Shown here: in pieces, positions 1-9,700 of the stretch
Layout: every line of letters begins with the position of its first letter
Position numbering within the stretch: position 1 is the first letter of the stretch
Assembly (NCBI RefSeq): GCF_013114825.1
Contig: NZ_JAAVLX010000007.1
Location: forward strand, 434,001 to 498,000
Direction: 5' to 3'
DNA: 64,000 nucleotides
Source: Bradyrhizobium australiense
GTDB taxonomy: Bacteria > Pseudomonadota > Alphaproteobacteria > Rhizobiales > Xanthobacteraceae
Notes under the pieces: model-generated
Told to the model about the DNA's origin: nothing
Databases searched by the model: none
Seen by the model: only the letters and a program-made list of their open reading frames with translations
Made by a program: the position numbers and the translations under genes

Positions 1-201
1 GGCGGCTTCGATGGACTCGACGTTGTCCGGCGCATCCTCGACGAGGCGGCCGGGCACCTGACGCCGCAGGGTGGCCTATTATGCGAAATCGGCCGCTGCC
101 GACCGCAACTGGAAGCTGCCTATCCGCAACTGCCGCTGCTCTGGCTCGACACCGAGGATTCCGAGGGCGAAGTATTCTGGGTCGCCGCCTCTGATCTCTG
201 A
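1..201 (+). CDS. prmB: PrmB-like protein N5-glutamine methyltransferase, C-terminal part
   Basis: The window opens inside this gene. The frame is open from base 1 to the TGA at 199-201 and gives the last 66 residues. The segments DVVRRILDEA, GGLLCEIG and LLWLDTEDSEGEVFW fit the end of the Rossmann-fold methyltransferase domain of the HemK/PrmB family. PrmB methylates a glutamine in ribosomal protein uL3, and PrmC a glutamine in release factors. The late Trp-Leu plus acidic pattern resembles PrmB more than PrmC. The catalytic NPPY motif would lie upstream, outside the window, so the choice between PrmB and PrmC is not certain. Confidence 0.7.
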   Translation, partial: GGFDGLDVVRRILDEAAGHLTPQGGLLCEIGRCRPQLEAAYPQLPLLWLDTEDSEGEVFWVAASDL

Positions 202-306
202 ACAGCCCGATTGCGCGGAAATATCACTGCGTGTTGGCGTTCCCGTGTCGCGGCGAAACTGATACCTTGGGACAAACGCGACGCCCCAACCGAAAGGAGG
301 CCACCC

Positions 307-1653
307 ATGCTGGACAAGAGCCCCCGCCCCACCCCCGTCAACGTACCGAATGATCTCGCCGCGCACTGGATGCCGTTCACCGCGAACCGGGCGTTCAAGA
401 AGAACCCGCGGTTGCTCGCCGGCGCGAAAGACATGCATTACTTCACCGTCGACGGCCGCAAGATCATCGACGCCGCCTCGGGCATGTGGTGCACCAATGC
501 CGGACACGGTCGCACCGAGATTTCGTCGGCGATCGCCAAGCAGGCCGAGGCGCTGGACTATGCGCCGCCGTTCCAGTTCGGCATCCCGCAGGCGTTCGAA
601 CTTGCGAGCCGCATCGCCGAGCTGGCGCCCGACGGGCTCGACCACGTGTTCTTCTGCAATTCCGGCTCGGAAGCGGCCGACACCGCGCTTAAGATTGCGC
701 TGGCCTATCACCAGATCAACGGCCAGGGCAGCCGCATCCGCCTGATCGGACGCGAGCGCGGCTATCATGGCGTCGGTTTCGGCGGCACCTCTGTCGGCGG
801 CATCGTCGGCAACCGAAAGCTGTTCGGCTCGCTGCTGACCGGCGTCGATCATCTGCCGGCGACCTATGACCGCGAGAAGCAGGCCTTCAGCAAGGGCGAA
901 CCGGAATATGGCGCGCATTTCGCCGACGAGCTGGAGCGTCTCGTCAACCTGCACGGCGCCAACACCATCGCCGCAGTGATGGTCGAGCCGATGGCCGGAT
1001 CGACCGGCGTGCTGCCGGCGCCGAAGGGCTATCTCAACCGGCTGCGCGAGATCACCCAGAAGCACGGCATCCTCTTGATCTTCGACGAAGTCATCACCGG
1101 CTACGGCCGGCTTGGCTTCGCCTTTGCCGCCGAACGCTATGGCGTCACGCCCGACATGCTGACCTTTGCCAAGGGCGTCACCAATGGCGCGGCGCCGATG
1201 GGCGGTGTGGTGGTGCGCGACACTATCCACGACGCCTTCATGAACGGCCCGGAACATGCCGTGGAACTGACCCATGGCTACACCTATTCGGCGCATCCGC
1301 TGGCCTGCGCCGCGGCTCTTGCCACCCTCGACATCTACCGCGACGAGAAGCTGTTCGAGCGTGCGCGTGAGCTCGAGCCTAAATTCGCCGACGCGGTAAT
1401 GTCGCTGCGCAACGAGCCGGGCGTCGTGGATATCCGCACCGTCGGCCTGACGGCCGGCATCGATCTGGCGCCGGTCGCCGACGCGCCGGGCAAGCGAGGT
1501 TTTGCCGGGCTCAACAGCGCCTTTCACGACAACGACCTGATGATCCGGGTAGCCGGCGATACGCTGGCGCTGACCCCGCCCCTGATCGTCACCGAAGACC
1601 AGATCGGCGAGATCATGAATAAGGTCGCCAAGGTGATCCGCGCGACGGCGTAG
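307..1653 (+). CDS. Omega-amino acid (beta-alanine):pyruvate aminotransferase, class III
   Basis: A 448-residue PLP-dependent class III aminotransferase. The opening AAHWMPFTANRAFK and the following GMWCTNAGHGR are characteristic of the beta-alanine/omega-amino acid:pyruvate group. These enzymes move an amino group from beta-alanine or other omega-amines to pyruvate, giving malonate semialdehyde and alanine in the cytoplasm. The PLP-binding lysine is expected at K289 in TFAKGVTNG, and the Asp of LIFDEVITGYGR contacts the pyridine nitrogen. The ATG at 307 was chosen because AAAGGAGG lies just upstream at about 293-300; the frame stays open further upstream but without a comparable ribosome site. 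It stands alone, 105 bp after prmB. The exact amine substrate cannot be read from the sequence. Confidence 0.9.
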   Translation: MLDKSPRPTPVNVPNDLAAHWMPFTANRAFKKNPRLLAGAKDMHYFTVDGRKIIDAASGMWCTNAGHGRTEISSAIAKQAEALDYAPPFQFGIPQAFELASRIAELAPDGLDHVFFCNSGSEAADTALKIALAYHQINGQGSRIRLIGRERGYHGVGFGGTSVGGIVGNRKLFGSLLTGVDHLPATYDREKQAFSKGEPEYGAHFADELERLVNLHGANTIAAVMVEPMAGSTGVLPAPKGYLNRLREITQKHGILLIFDEVITGYGRLGFAFAAERYGVTPDMLTFAKGVTNGAAPMGGVVVRDTIHDAFMNGPEHAVELTHGYTYSAHPLACAAALATLDIYRDEKLFERARELEPKFADAVMSLRNEPGVVDIRTVGLTAGIDLAPVADAPGKRGFAGLNSAFHDNDLMIRVAGDTLALTPPLIVTEDQIGEIMNKVAKVIRATA

Positions 1654-1662
1654 GCCGTTCTT

Positions 1663-1806
1663 ACTTACCTCGTCCCGCTTGCGGAAAGAGGTCGGATTGC
1701 ATCGCAGATGCAATCCGGGTGAGGGGTACCGGCCCCTCCACATTCACGCTCGCGGTGAGGGCCCTCGCCCCCGCCCTCTCCCCGCAAGAGCGGGGCGAGC
1801 GAGTAG
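1663..1806. repeat. Palindromic CCCC-TTGC-GGGG repeat family (family 1), paired and degenerate
   Basis: Most of the 307-base gap between the aminotransferase and the next gene holds two diverged copies of a short palindrome, one around 1665-1695 (CCCGCTTGCGG) and one around 1771-1800 (CTCTCCCCGCAAGAGCGGGG), facing each other. The same unit recurs six more times in this window. I see no coding signal here. The remaining bases up to 1960 presumably carry the promoter of the EAL gene, but I could not pick out convincing -35 and -10 boxes. Confidence 0.6.
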
Positions 1807-1960
1807 ACACAGTTCCGACCGGTGTCCAAAGAACACTGCTCTGCGAATCAACATTGGTGCTAAGGTTGCGGCGCTGGGGAAAGTGCAAGTCAGACGATGC
1901 CTGGAACTTCCGTGTTTTCCCAGGGGAGCACAGTTTGGACCTGAAGGCGTAGCGCGCGAC

Positions 1961-3412
1961 ATGATTCGCATTTCGACGATTTTCATCGCCATCTGCATGG
2001 TACTGGTTGCCGCCTCCCTCGGCCTCGTCCTGCATGCGGTGGCGGGCTTCAACGGCACCGAATCCGCGATCGTGGCGCTTACCGCGCTGACCTTCCTGAT
2101 CCTCTATAACGCCGTGTCGATGCGGCTGCGCGACCGCTCCGACGTCGGCGGCCAGATCGCCGATCTTTCCCGCGGCACCGCTGACCTCGCCCGCCAGGTC
2201 GCGGAATTCGGGCGACGGCTCGCTGCCGTCGAGGGCCGGGTGGTATCGGCGAATACTGCAAGCTCCGATCGCATCCAGGCGGTGGTCGGCGAGATCAATG
2301 AGCTCGGCGACCTCGTCAAGCAACTGGCCGTCTCGGTGGCGAGCCACGAGGATATGTTGGCCTCGGCGGCCCCTGCCCCGGCGGGCCGGCCGGATCCCGA
2401 ACCGCAGAACGAACAGGCGGTCGCGGCGGAACAAGCGGTGCCCGCCGCCAAGCGCGCGGCGGCGGCTGCCGCAAAGCCGGCTGCAATTGCCGCGGAAGCC
2501 GCTGCGCCCTCGCGCAACCAGCCGCAACTGCTTGCCGCGGTAAAGAATGCCGTCGAGGAAAACCGGCTCGACATCTACCTGCAGCCGATGGTGACGCTGC
2601 CGCAGCGCAAGGTGCGCTTCTACGAGGCGGTGACGCGGCTGCGCGACGACAAGGATCAGATTCTCGCCGCTGAGGATTTCATCGCCACTGCCGAAGCCGG
2701 CGGGCTGATCGGCAAGATCGATCACATGGTGATGCTGCGCTGTGTCCAGGTGCTGCGCCGCCTGATGGTGCGCAACAAGGACGTCGGCGTGTTCTGCAAC
2801 GTCTCGGCGGCGACGCTCGGCAATCCCGCCAATTTCGCGCAATGCCTGGATTTCCTCGAGGCCAATCGGGCGCTGGCGCCATCCTTCGTGCTCGAATTCA
2901 AGCAGGCGATGTTCCGTCACCTCCGCCCGACTGAAGTCGAGAATCTCGCCGCGCTGTCGCAGCGTGGGTACCGCTTCTCGATCGATCATGTCACCGACTT
3001 GCGGATTGAGCCGCGCGACCTCGCCGATCGCGGCGTCCGTTTCATTAAGGTGCCGGCGGCATTGCTGCTCGATCCCAAGCAGAGCTCGATCTCGGACATC
3101 CACCCTTCCGACCTTTCCGACCTGCTCGGCCGTTTCGGCATCGACCTGATCGCCGAGAAGATCGAGGGCGAGCGCGCGGTTGTGGACCTGCTCGACTACG
3201 ACGTGCGGTTTGGCCAGGGTTTTTTGTTTGCGCCGCCGCGGCCGTTGCGGCCCGAGGGAGCATCTGCTACCGGCGGGGCAACAGCGAACAAGGAATCCGG
3301 CAGCCCCAATGGCTCCAGCAACACCATTCCCATGGCCAGCCAAACCGCAGAGCCTCCGATGCGCGCGACCGGCAATGCCGCACTGGCGCGCCGCGCCGCG
3401 GGACCGGGCTAA
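1961..3412 (+). CDS. Membrane-anchored degenerate EAL-domain protein, TipF-like
   Basis: A 483-residue protein. Two hydrophobic segments (about 5-27 and 35-54) are followed by a predicted coiled coil (about 60-130), an Ala/Pro-rich linker (135-185) and an EAL domain (190-430). This is the layout of TipF, the c-di-GMP receptor that positions the flagellum in Caulobacter. In the EAL domain the Glu of the signature (E222), N280, E312, K363, E399 and Q419 are in place, but the usual DDFG of loop 6 reads DHVT (D342, H343), so one metal-binding aspartate is lost. A binding or very weak phosphodiesterase role is more likely than efficient c-di-GMP hydrolysis. The ATG at 1961 begins the first membrane segment. 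The next gene starts 15 bp downstream, probably as an operon. Confidence 0.75.
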   Translation: MIRISTIFIAICMVLVAASLGLVLHAVAGFNGTESAIVALTALTFLILYNAVSMRLRDRSDVGGQIADLSRGTADLARQVAEFGRRLAAVEGRVVSANTASSDRIQAVVGEINELGDLVKQLAVSVASHEDMLASAAPAPAGRPDPEPQNEQAVAAEQAVPAAKRAAAAAAKPAAIAAEAAAPSRNQPQLLAAVKNAVEENRLDIYLQPMVTLPQRKVRFYEAVTRLRDDKDQILAAEDFIATAEAGGLIGKIDHMVMLRCVQVLRRLMVRNKDVGVFCNVSAATLGNPANFAQCLDFLEANRALAPSFVLEFKQAMFRHLRPTEVENLAALSQRGYRFSIDHVTDLRIEPRDLADRGVRFIKVPAALLLDPKQSSISDIHPSDLSDLLGRFGIDLIAEKIEGERAVVDLLDYDVRFGQGFLFAPPRPLRPEGASATGGATANKESGSPNGSSNTIPMASQTAEPPMRATGNAALARRAAGPG

Positions 3413-3427
3413 CAGGCTTCCGAAATC

Positions 3428-4282
3428 ATGACCTCATTGCGCTTCGTCGAGCGGCTGGGGGACCTCGTGGACGGCGTGGAGGTAATTCTCTCAGATATCT
3501 GGGGCGTGGTGCATAACGGGCTCGAGGCCTTCCCCGCAGCCTGCAAGGCGCTGCATACCTATCGTCAGCGCGGCGGCATCGTCATCCTGATCACCAACGC
3601 ACCGCGGCCCGCGGATTCCGTGCAGCGGCAATTGCGCAAGCTCGGCGTCGCCGACGAAACCTACGATGCCATCGTCTCTTCCGGCGACCTGACCCGGCAC
3701 TTCGTCGCCGATCACCCCGGCAAGAAGATATTCTGGGTCGGCCCGGAACGTGATTCTTCGATCCACCGCGGGCTCGATGCCGTGCTAGGGCCGCTGGAGC
3801 AGGCCGACTACATCATTTGCACCGGTCTGTTCGACGACGAAACCGAATCGGCGGAAGACTATCGCGCGATGCTGCTGCAGGCGCGCGAGCGCAAGCTGCC
3901 GCTGGTCTGCGCCAACCCCGATATCGTGGTCGAGCGCGGCGACCGGCTGATTTATTGCGCGGGCGCCATTGCCGAACTCTATCGTGAGCTCGGCGGCGAG
4001 GTGGTCTTCTACGGCAAGCCGCACCGCCCGATCTATGAGCGCGCGATGGTGCTCGCCGCCGAGCGCCGCGGTCGGCCGACATCGCTCGACCGCGTGCTGG
4101 CGATCGGAGATTCAGTGCGCACCGACCTCACGGGCGCCCTGGGCTTCGGGATCGATTGCCTGTTCGTGACCCGCGGCATCCATTCCGAGGAATTCGAGGG
4201 CATAGACCAACTCGACCCGGCCTCTGTGAAAGAGCTGTTTGGCCACCCACCCCGCGCACTGATGCGGGAGCTGCGCTGGTAG
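3428..4282 (+). CDS. TIGR01459-family HAD superfamily class IIA hydrolase
   Basis: 284 residues with the four HAD motifs. Motif I is LSDIWGVVHNG, where the usual second Asp is replaced by Trp in a DxWG form typical of this alphaproteobacterial group. Motif II is ILITNAPR. The lysine is in FYGKPHRPIYE, and motif IV is AIGDSVRTDLTGA. The class IIA cap lies between motifs II and III, as in the NagD and 4-nitrophenylphosphatase relatives. It is probably a cytoplasmic phosphatase acting on a small sugar or nucleotide phosphate; the substrate is unknown. It begins 15 bp after the EAL gene, which suggests co-transcription. Confidence 0.85.
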   Translation: MTSLRFVERLGDLVDGVEVILSDIWGVVHNGLEAFPAACKALHTYRQRGGIVILITNAPRPADSVQRQLRKLGVADETYDAIVSSGDLTRHFVADHPGKKIFWVGPERDSSIHRGLDAVLGPLEQADYIICTGLFDDETESAEDYRAMLLQARERKLPLVCANPDIVVERGDRLIYCAGAIAELYRELGGEVVFYGKPHRPIYERAMVLAAERRGRPTSLDRVLAIGDSVRTDLTGALGFGIDCLFVTRGIHSEEFEGIDQLDPASVKELFGHPPRALMRELRW

Positions 4283-4433
4283 GGGTGCGTTCCCCGGACG
4301 CAGCGCAGCACGCAGTGGTGCGCTGCCTGAGCCGAGGTCCATTCTGTGGGAACAGTAGGTGTGTGGAAGCAGTAGCTCCTGGCTCTGCGGCGCATCGCCA
4401 GAGAGCGCCGCACCGCGTCCGGGACACGAAACC
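4283..4433. repeat. Imperfect inverted repeat (family 8) between two convergent genes
   Basis: The 151 bases between the HAD gene and cheY hold an imperfect inverted repeat. CCCCGGACGCAGCGCAGCA near 4291-4312 faces GCGCCGCACCGCGTCCGGG near 4405-4424, with a second internal pair around GAGCCGAGG and GGCTCTGCGG. It could end transcription from both sides. I recall similar sequences between genes in Bradyrhizobium but cannot verify that here. Confidence 0.55.
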
Positions 4434-4829
4434 TTAGGCCGTCGCCATATCCGGGAAGACCGCCTCGATCTTGGTCTTCAGCGTCGCCGCGTTGAACGGC
4501 TTGACGATGTAATTGTTCACACCGGCCTTTTTGGCGGCGATCACGTTCTCGGTTTTGGATTCCGCCGTGATCATGATGAAAGGCGTGGTGGCGAGGTTGG
4601 GGTCGGCACGGACTTCTTTGAGCAGGTCGTAACCGGTCATCGGCTCCATGTTCCAGTCCGAAATCACGAGTCCGTATTTCTTGCCGCGCATCTTGTTAAG
4701 CGCCGCCGAGCCGTCGCTGGCATCGTCGATGTTGTCGAAGCCGAGCTGCTTCAGAAGATTTCGGATGATGCGGATCATGGTGCTGTAGTCGTCAACCACC
4801 AGAACCGGCATGGACAAATCAACCGCCAT
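4434..4829 (-). CDS. cheY: CheY-type single-domain response regulator
   Basis: 131 residues, a receiver domain only. The acid pocket is D13-D14 (VVDDYSTM), the phosphoacceptor is D58 (VISDWNM), and T88 and K110 complete the switch (MITAES, IVKPF). It most resembles chemotaxis CheY, which binds the flagellar motor switch when phosphorylated by CheA. No CheA, CheW or receptor gene is adjacent; a CheZ phosphatase gene lies 41 kb away. The ATG at 4829 has GGGGGAAA directly upstream; a GTG at 4841 is in frame but would place that ribosome site inside the gene. It is transcribed away from ribF. Confidence 0.9.
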   Translation of the reverse strand: MAVDLSMPVLVVDDYSTMIRIIRNLLKQLGFDNIDDASDGSAALNKMRGKKYGLVISDWNMEPMTGYDLLKEVRADPNLATTPFIMITAESKTENVIAAKKAGVNNYIVKPFNAATLKTKIEAVFPDMATA

Positions 4830-4841
4830 CTTTTCCCCCAC

Positions 4842-5035
4842 TCAACGCGCCACAAAATATCGACAGGCCTGCGCGGCCCGCAGTCCTCCCCCCACCTCTA
4901 GCACCAGCCGTTAAACAGCCCGTTAACCGGGCCGCATCGGATTGCATCCGTTTTAGCCCGACCGGCCCGGCTTGACTTACACGGCGGCGCCGCGTCACCG
5001 TCCCGCCGCCTTCACCGAGACCAAGAATCCCTGAG
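4842..5035. promoter_or_regulatory. Divergent promoter region between cheY and ribF
   Basis: This 194-base gap separates two divergently transcribed genes and must carry both promoters. I see no clear consensus boxes. Two TTAA half-sites around 4911-4926 are eight bases apart, one too many for a CtrA site. No open frame with coding character is present. Confidence 0.4.
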
Positions 5036-6007
5036 ATGACAACTGGTTTTACCGTTATCCGAGACACCACCCCTGCCGCCGATATTCCCCTCGGGGCGGT
5101 GGTCGCCATGGGCAATTTCGACGGCGTCCATCTGGGCCACCGGGCCGTGATTGACGCGGCCTTACGAATGGGCCGGGCCCACGGCAAGCCGGCCCTTGCC
5201 GTTACTTTCGAGCCGCATCCGCGCAGCTTTTTCAGCCCGAACAGCCCCCAGTTCCGCCTCTCCGACGAGGCCAACAAGCTGCGGCTCTTAGCCGGAACGG
5301 GGCTGAACGGCGCGGTCGTGATGACCTTCGACAAGACCCGCGCCGGAACCTCGGCGCAAGATTTCATTCACCATGACCTGATCGAGCGGCTCGGCGTCAG
5401 CGGCATCGCGGTCGGCTACGACTTTCATTTCGGCAAGGGCCGGGCCGGCTCGCCGAGCCTTCTGGTCAGCGAGGGGCCGCGGCTCGGCATCGAGGTCGAC
5501 GTCCAGGCCCATGTCGATATCGAGGAGCGGCCGGTGTCCTCCAGTGCGATTCGCATGGCGCTGGCGGAGGGCCAGATCGACGAAGCCACCGCCATGCTGG
5601 GCGGGCCCTGGTTCGTCAGCGGCGCAGTGATCCATGGCGAGAAGCGCGGCCGCGATCTCGGCTACCCCACCGCCAACATCCGCCTCGACAAGAATTGCAG
5701 CCTGAAACACGGCATCTATGCGGTGCGGGTCGGCCGCGGCGCCGAACGGGTGGATGGCGTGGCGAGCTTCGGCCGCCGCCCGACCTTCGACAATGGCGCG
5801 CCGCTGCTGGAAGTGTTCCTGTTCGACTTCAAGGGCGACCTCTATGGCACGGTGCTCGACGTCGCCTTCATCGGCTTTATCCGCGACGAACTTAAATTCG
5901 ACTCGATCGACGCGTTGATCCGGCAGATGGACGACGACAGCGCGCGCGCCCGCGCGCGGCTGGCCGCCGCGCCCGATGCGTTTCCGAGGCTCGGAGTAGT
6001 CGGTTGA
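5036..6007 (+). CDS. ribF: Bifunctional riboflavin kinase / FAD synthetase
   Basis: 323 residues, the usual length. The N-terminal FMN adenylyltransferase domain carries AMGNFDGVHLGH, with the nucleotidyltransferase HxGH at 32-35. The C-terminal riboflavin kinase domain carries GRDLGYPTAN near residue 205. The enzyme phosphorylates riboflavin to FMN and adenylates FMN to FAD in the cytoplasm, supplying the flavoenzymes of this window among others (acyl-CoA dehydrogenase, GlcD, GlcE). Its TGA at 6005-6007 overlaps the TTG start of the next gene, so the two are probably translationally coupled. Confidence 0.95.
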   Translation: MTTGFTVIRDTTPAADIPLGAVVAMGNFDGVHLGHRAVIDAALRMGRAHGKPALAVTFEPHPRSFFSPNSPQFRLSDEANKLRLLAGTGLNGAVVMTFDKTRAGTSAQDFIHHDLIERLGVSGIAVGYDFHFGKGRAGSPSLLVSEGPRLGIEVDVQAHVDIEERPVSSSAIRMALAEGQIDEATAMLGGPWFVSGAVIHGEKRGRDLGYPTANIRLDKNCSLKHGIYAVRVGRGAERVDGVASFGRRPTFDNGAPLLEVFLFDFKGDLYGTVLDVAFIGFIRDELKFDSIDALIRQMDDDSARARARLAAAPDAFPRLGVVG

Positions 6008-6558
6008 GCAAGACTGAAAAGCAAAAGATGCTGGCCGGCGAACTCTATCGCCCCGGCGATCCGGAACTGCAGGAGGATGCCGCCGCCAACAAGGCCTGGC
6101 TCGCACGCTACAATGCGGCGCTGGCTGCGCCTGTATCGGAGCGGCACGCGCTGCTGTCGGCCCATCTCGGCCATGTCGGCACCGGCGCCGTGATCCGTCC
6201 GCCGTTCTTTTGCGACTATGGCTACAACATCCGGCTCGGCGACGAGGTGTTTCTGAACTTCAATTGCGTCATCCTCGACGTGGTCGAAGTCGCAATCGGC
6301 GATCGCACCCAGATCGGGCCGGCGACGCAAATCTATGCCGCCGATCACCCGCGCGACGCCGAGACGCGGCGGACCGGTCTCGAATTCGGCCGCCCAGTGC
6401 GGATCGGCAGTGACGTCTGGATTGGGGGCGGCGCCATCATACTGCCCGGTGTCACCATCGGCGATGGCGCCGTGATCGGCGCCGGCAGTGTGGTGACGCG
6501 GGACGTCGCACCGGGCGTAACAGTCGCCGGAAACCCGGCCCGCCCGCGTCCGGGGTAA
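6004..6558 (+). CDS. Sugar O-acetyltransferase, maltose/galactoside (Maa/LacA/NodL) type
   Basis: 184 residues. The N-terminal SKTEKQKMLAGELYRPGDPEL is the Mac domain of maltose O-acetyltransferase relatives. Left-handed beta-helix hexapeptide repeats follow, with the expected catalytic His in YAADHPRD. Such enzymes move acetyl from acetyl-CoA to a sugar hydroxyl; NodL of rhizobia is in the same family, but nothing here shows a nodulation role. The TTG at 6004 overlaps the ribF stop as TTGA; an in-frame ATG at 6028 is a possible alternative start. The actual acceptor sugar is unknown. Confidence 0.85.
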   Translation: MSKTEKQKMLAGELYRPGDPELQEDAAANKAWLARYNAALAAPVSERHALLSAHLGHVGTGAVIRPPFFCDYGYNIRLGDEVFLNFNCVILDVVEVAIGDRTQIGPATQIYAADHPRDAETRRTGLEFGRPVRIGSDVWIGGGAIILPGVTIGDGAVIGAGSVVTRDVAPGVTVAGNPARPRPG

Positions 6559-6753
6559 ACCTGTCCTGCGTGCCGCCGCCCTTTGCGATTTCCCCGGTTG
6601 GCTGCTATGGAAAGCCCCATGTTTGCGCGGCGCACCATCAGCATTAGCGGCCCGGCTTCCGCCTGAGCTTTGGCTCGGCGCAAGACCGGGATTTCCCTGT
6701 TCACCCCGCGATATCCGCTTTTCAGCGCCGTCTTCGAGCCAACCAGAGCATTC

Positions 6754-9700
6754 ATGTCCCAACAGCCGCAAAAGTCCGACGTCACTGACTATTCAAAAAC
6801 CCTGTTCCTGCCGCAGACGGAATTCCCGATGCGCGCCGGCTTGCCGCAGCGCGAGCCGGAGATCCTCAAATACTGGAACGAGATCGATCTCTATGGAAAG
6901 CTGCGCGAGGATGCGCAGGGCCGCGCCAAATTCGTACTGCATGATGGACCGCCCTACGCCAACGGCAACATCCATATCGGCCACGCGCTGAACAAGATCC
7001 TCAAGGACGTGGTGACCAAGAGCCAGCAGATGCTCGGCTTCGATTCCAACTACGTGCCGGGCTGGGACTGCCACGGCCTGCCGATCGAGTGGAAAATCGA
7101 GGAAGAGAACTACCGCTCCAAGGGCAAGCCGAAGCCGGACTTCCGCGACTCCACCGCGATGGTAGCATTCCGGAAAGAGTGCCGCGCCTATGCGACGCAC
7201 TGGCTCAACGTGCAGCGCGAGGAGTTCAAGCGGCTCGGCATCATCGGCGACTGGGATCATCCATACGCCACCATGAGCTATCCGGCCGAAGCCCAGATCG
7301 CGCGCGAATTGATGAAGTTCGCCGCCAACGGTACGCTCTATCGGGGCTCCAAGCCCGTGATGTGGAGCGTGGTCGAGAAGACCGCGCTGGCCGAAGCCGA
7401 GGTCGAGTACGAAGACTACACCTCGGACATGGTGTGGGTGAAGTTTCCGGTCAGCCACGTACCAATGGAGGATGCCGATCCTGGTAAGCAGCCAACGTTT
7501 CATCCGCTCCTGCCGCCTAACACTTCAGTTGTTATTTGGACAACGACACCGTGGACACTTCCGGGTAACCGGGCGATCAGCTTTTCTCCCAAGATCGCCT
7601 ACGGCCTCTATCGCATCACGGACGCACCTGCCGACAATTGGGCCAAGACTAATGACTTATTGATTCTGGCCGACAAGCTAGCTTCCGACGTCTTTAACCA
7701 AGCTCGAGTGACAGCATTTTCAAGGGTTGCCGACGTTTCTGCAGAAACCCTAGCTGCTTACGTTTACCGTCATCCGCTGGAACACTTAGCGGGAGGTTAC
7801 GGATTTGACGTGCCAATGCTGGCAGGCGAACACGTAACCGACGATACTGGTACTGGCTTTGTCCATACCGCTCCCGGTCATGGCCGCGAGGACTTTGATG
7901 TCTGGATGGCGAACGCGCGCGAACTCAACGCACGCGGCATCAGTACCGCCATTCCTTACACCGTTGATGAGAACGGCGCATTTACCGTGCAGGCGCCTGG
8001 CTTCACCGGCAAACGCGTGATCAACGACAAGGGCGAAAAGGGCGACGCCAACGAAGCTGTCATCAAGGCTTTGATCGAGGCCGACAGGCTGCTCGCGCGG
8101 GGTCGACTGAAGCACCAGTACCCACATTCGTGGCGCTCCAAAAAGCCGGTAATATTCCGCAACACGCCGCAATGGTTTATCGCCATGGACAAAGAGATGC
8201 CGGAAGAAGGCATCGACATTGGCAGATTGGCGGCCTTGCAGCGCTATGGCGGCAACACGCTGCGCGGACGTGCCTTGCTTGCGATCGACGAGACTCAATG
8301 GGTGCCGCCGTCGGGACAGAATCGCATCTACGGCATGATAAAGAGCCGCCCCGACTGGGTGATCTCGCGCCAGCGCGCCTGGGGCGTGCCGATCGCCGTG
8401 TTCGTGCGCGAGAAAGGCGACGGCTCAGCCGAAATCCTGCAGGACGAGATCGTCAACCAGCGTATCGTCGAAGCCTTCATGGAGGAAGGCGCCGACGCCT
8501 GGTACATGGATGGCGCACGCGAACGTTTCCTCGGGGAGCGCGCCGGCGAAGACTGGAAAAAAGTCGACGACATCCTGGACGTCTGGTTCGATTCCGGCTC
8601 GACGCATGCCTTCGTGCTGGAGGATCGCCAGAATTTTCCCAATCTCGGCAACATCGTCCGCAAGGTCGATGGCGGCGAGGATACTGTGATGTATCTCGAA
8701 GGCAGCGACCAGCATCGCGGCTGGTTTCATTCCTCCCTGCTGGAAAGCTCCGGCACCCGCGGCCGTGCGCCCTATGACGTCGTGCTGACCCATGGCTTCA
8801 CGCTGGACGAGAACGGCCGCAAGATGTCGAAGTCGCTCGGCAACACCGTCGAGCCGCAAAAGGTGATGAAAGATTCGGGCGCGGATATCCTCCGCCTCTG
8901 GGTCTGCGCCACCGACTATGCCGATGACCAGCGCATCGGCCCCGAAATCCTAAAAAACACCATCGAGACCTACCGCAAACTGCGCAACTCGATCCGTTGG
9001 ATGCTCGGCACGCTGCATCATTTCAACCCGGCCGACGCCGTCGCCCATGGCGACATGCCCGAGCTGGAGCGCTTGATGCTGCATGAACTGGCAAAACGCG
9101 CGACAACCGTGCGCCAGGCCTACGCCGAGTTCGATTACAAGACGGTGGTCGCGACGCTGGCGGCGTTCATGAACAGCGAATTGTCGGCGTTCTATTTCGA
9201 CATCCGCAAGGACACGCTCTATTGCGATCCGCCGTCCTCGCTCGCGCGCAAGGCCGCGCTGACCACGATCGATATCATCTGCGATGCGATCCTGCGGTGG
9301 CTGGCGCCGGTGCTCAGCTTCACGACCGAAGAGGCGTGGCGGATGTCCAAGCCGGTCGCGGAAGCCTCGGTTCACCTGACGCTGTTCCCGGAAGGTTTTG
9401 ACCAATTCCGCGACGAGACGCTCGCCGCAAAATGGGAGATCATTCGCGACGTCCGCCGTGTCGTCACCGGCGCGCTCGAAGTCGAACGCGCTGCCAAGAA
9501 CATTGGCTCGTCGCTCGAAGCATCGCCGCTGGTCTATGTGTCGGACAAGAACATCTTCAATACGCTGTTCGACGTCGATCTGGCCGAGGTCTGCATCACC
9601 TCGAACGCGATGGTAACCGACGACGACGCGCCGGCCAGTGCGTTCAGGCTCGCCGACGTCCCCGGCGTCGCCGTCGTGGTTGAAAAGGCTGTGGGCACCA

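Noticed and set aside
79..1743. Long open frame on the minus strand opposite the aminotransferase
   Set aside because: It is a shadow of the high-G+C gene on the other strand. The translation has no recognisable domain, and the plus-strand product is a complete class III aminotransferase.
4911..4926. CtrA-like TTAA pair before ribF/cheY
   Set aside because: The half-sites are eight bases apart; the CtrA consensus has seven. A chance match is likely in a short region.
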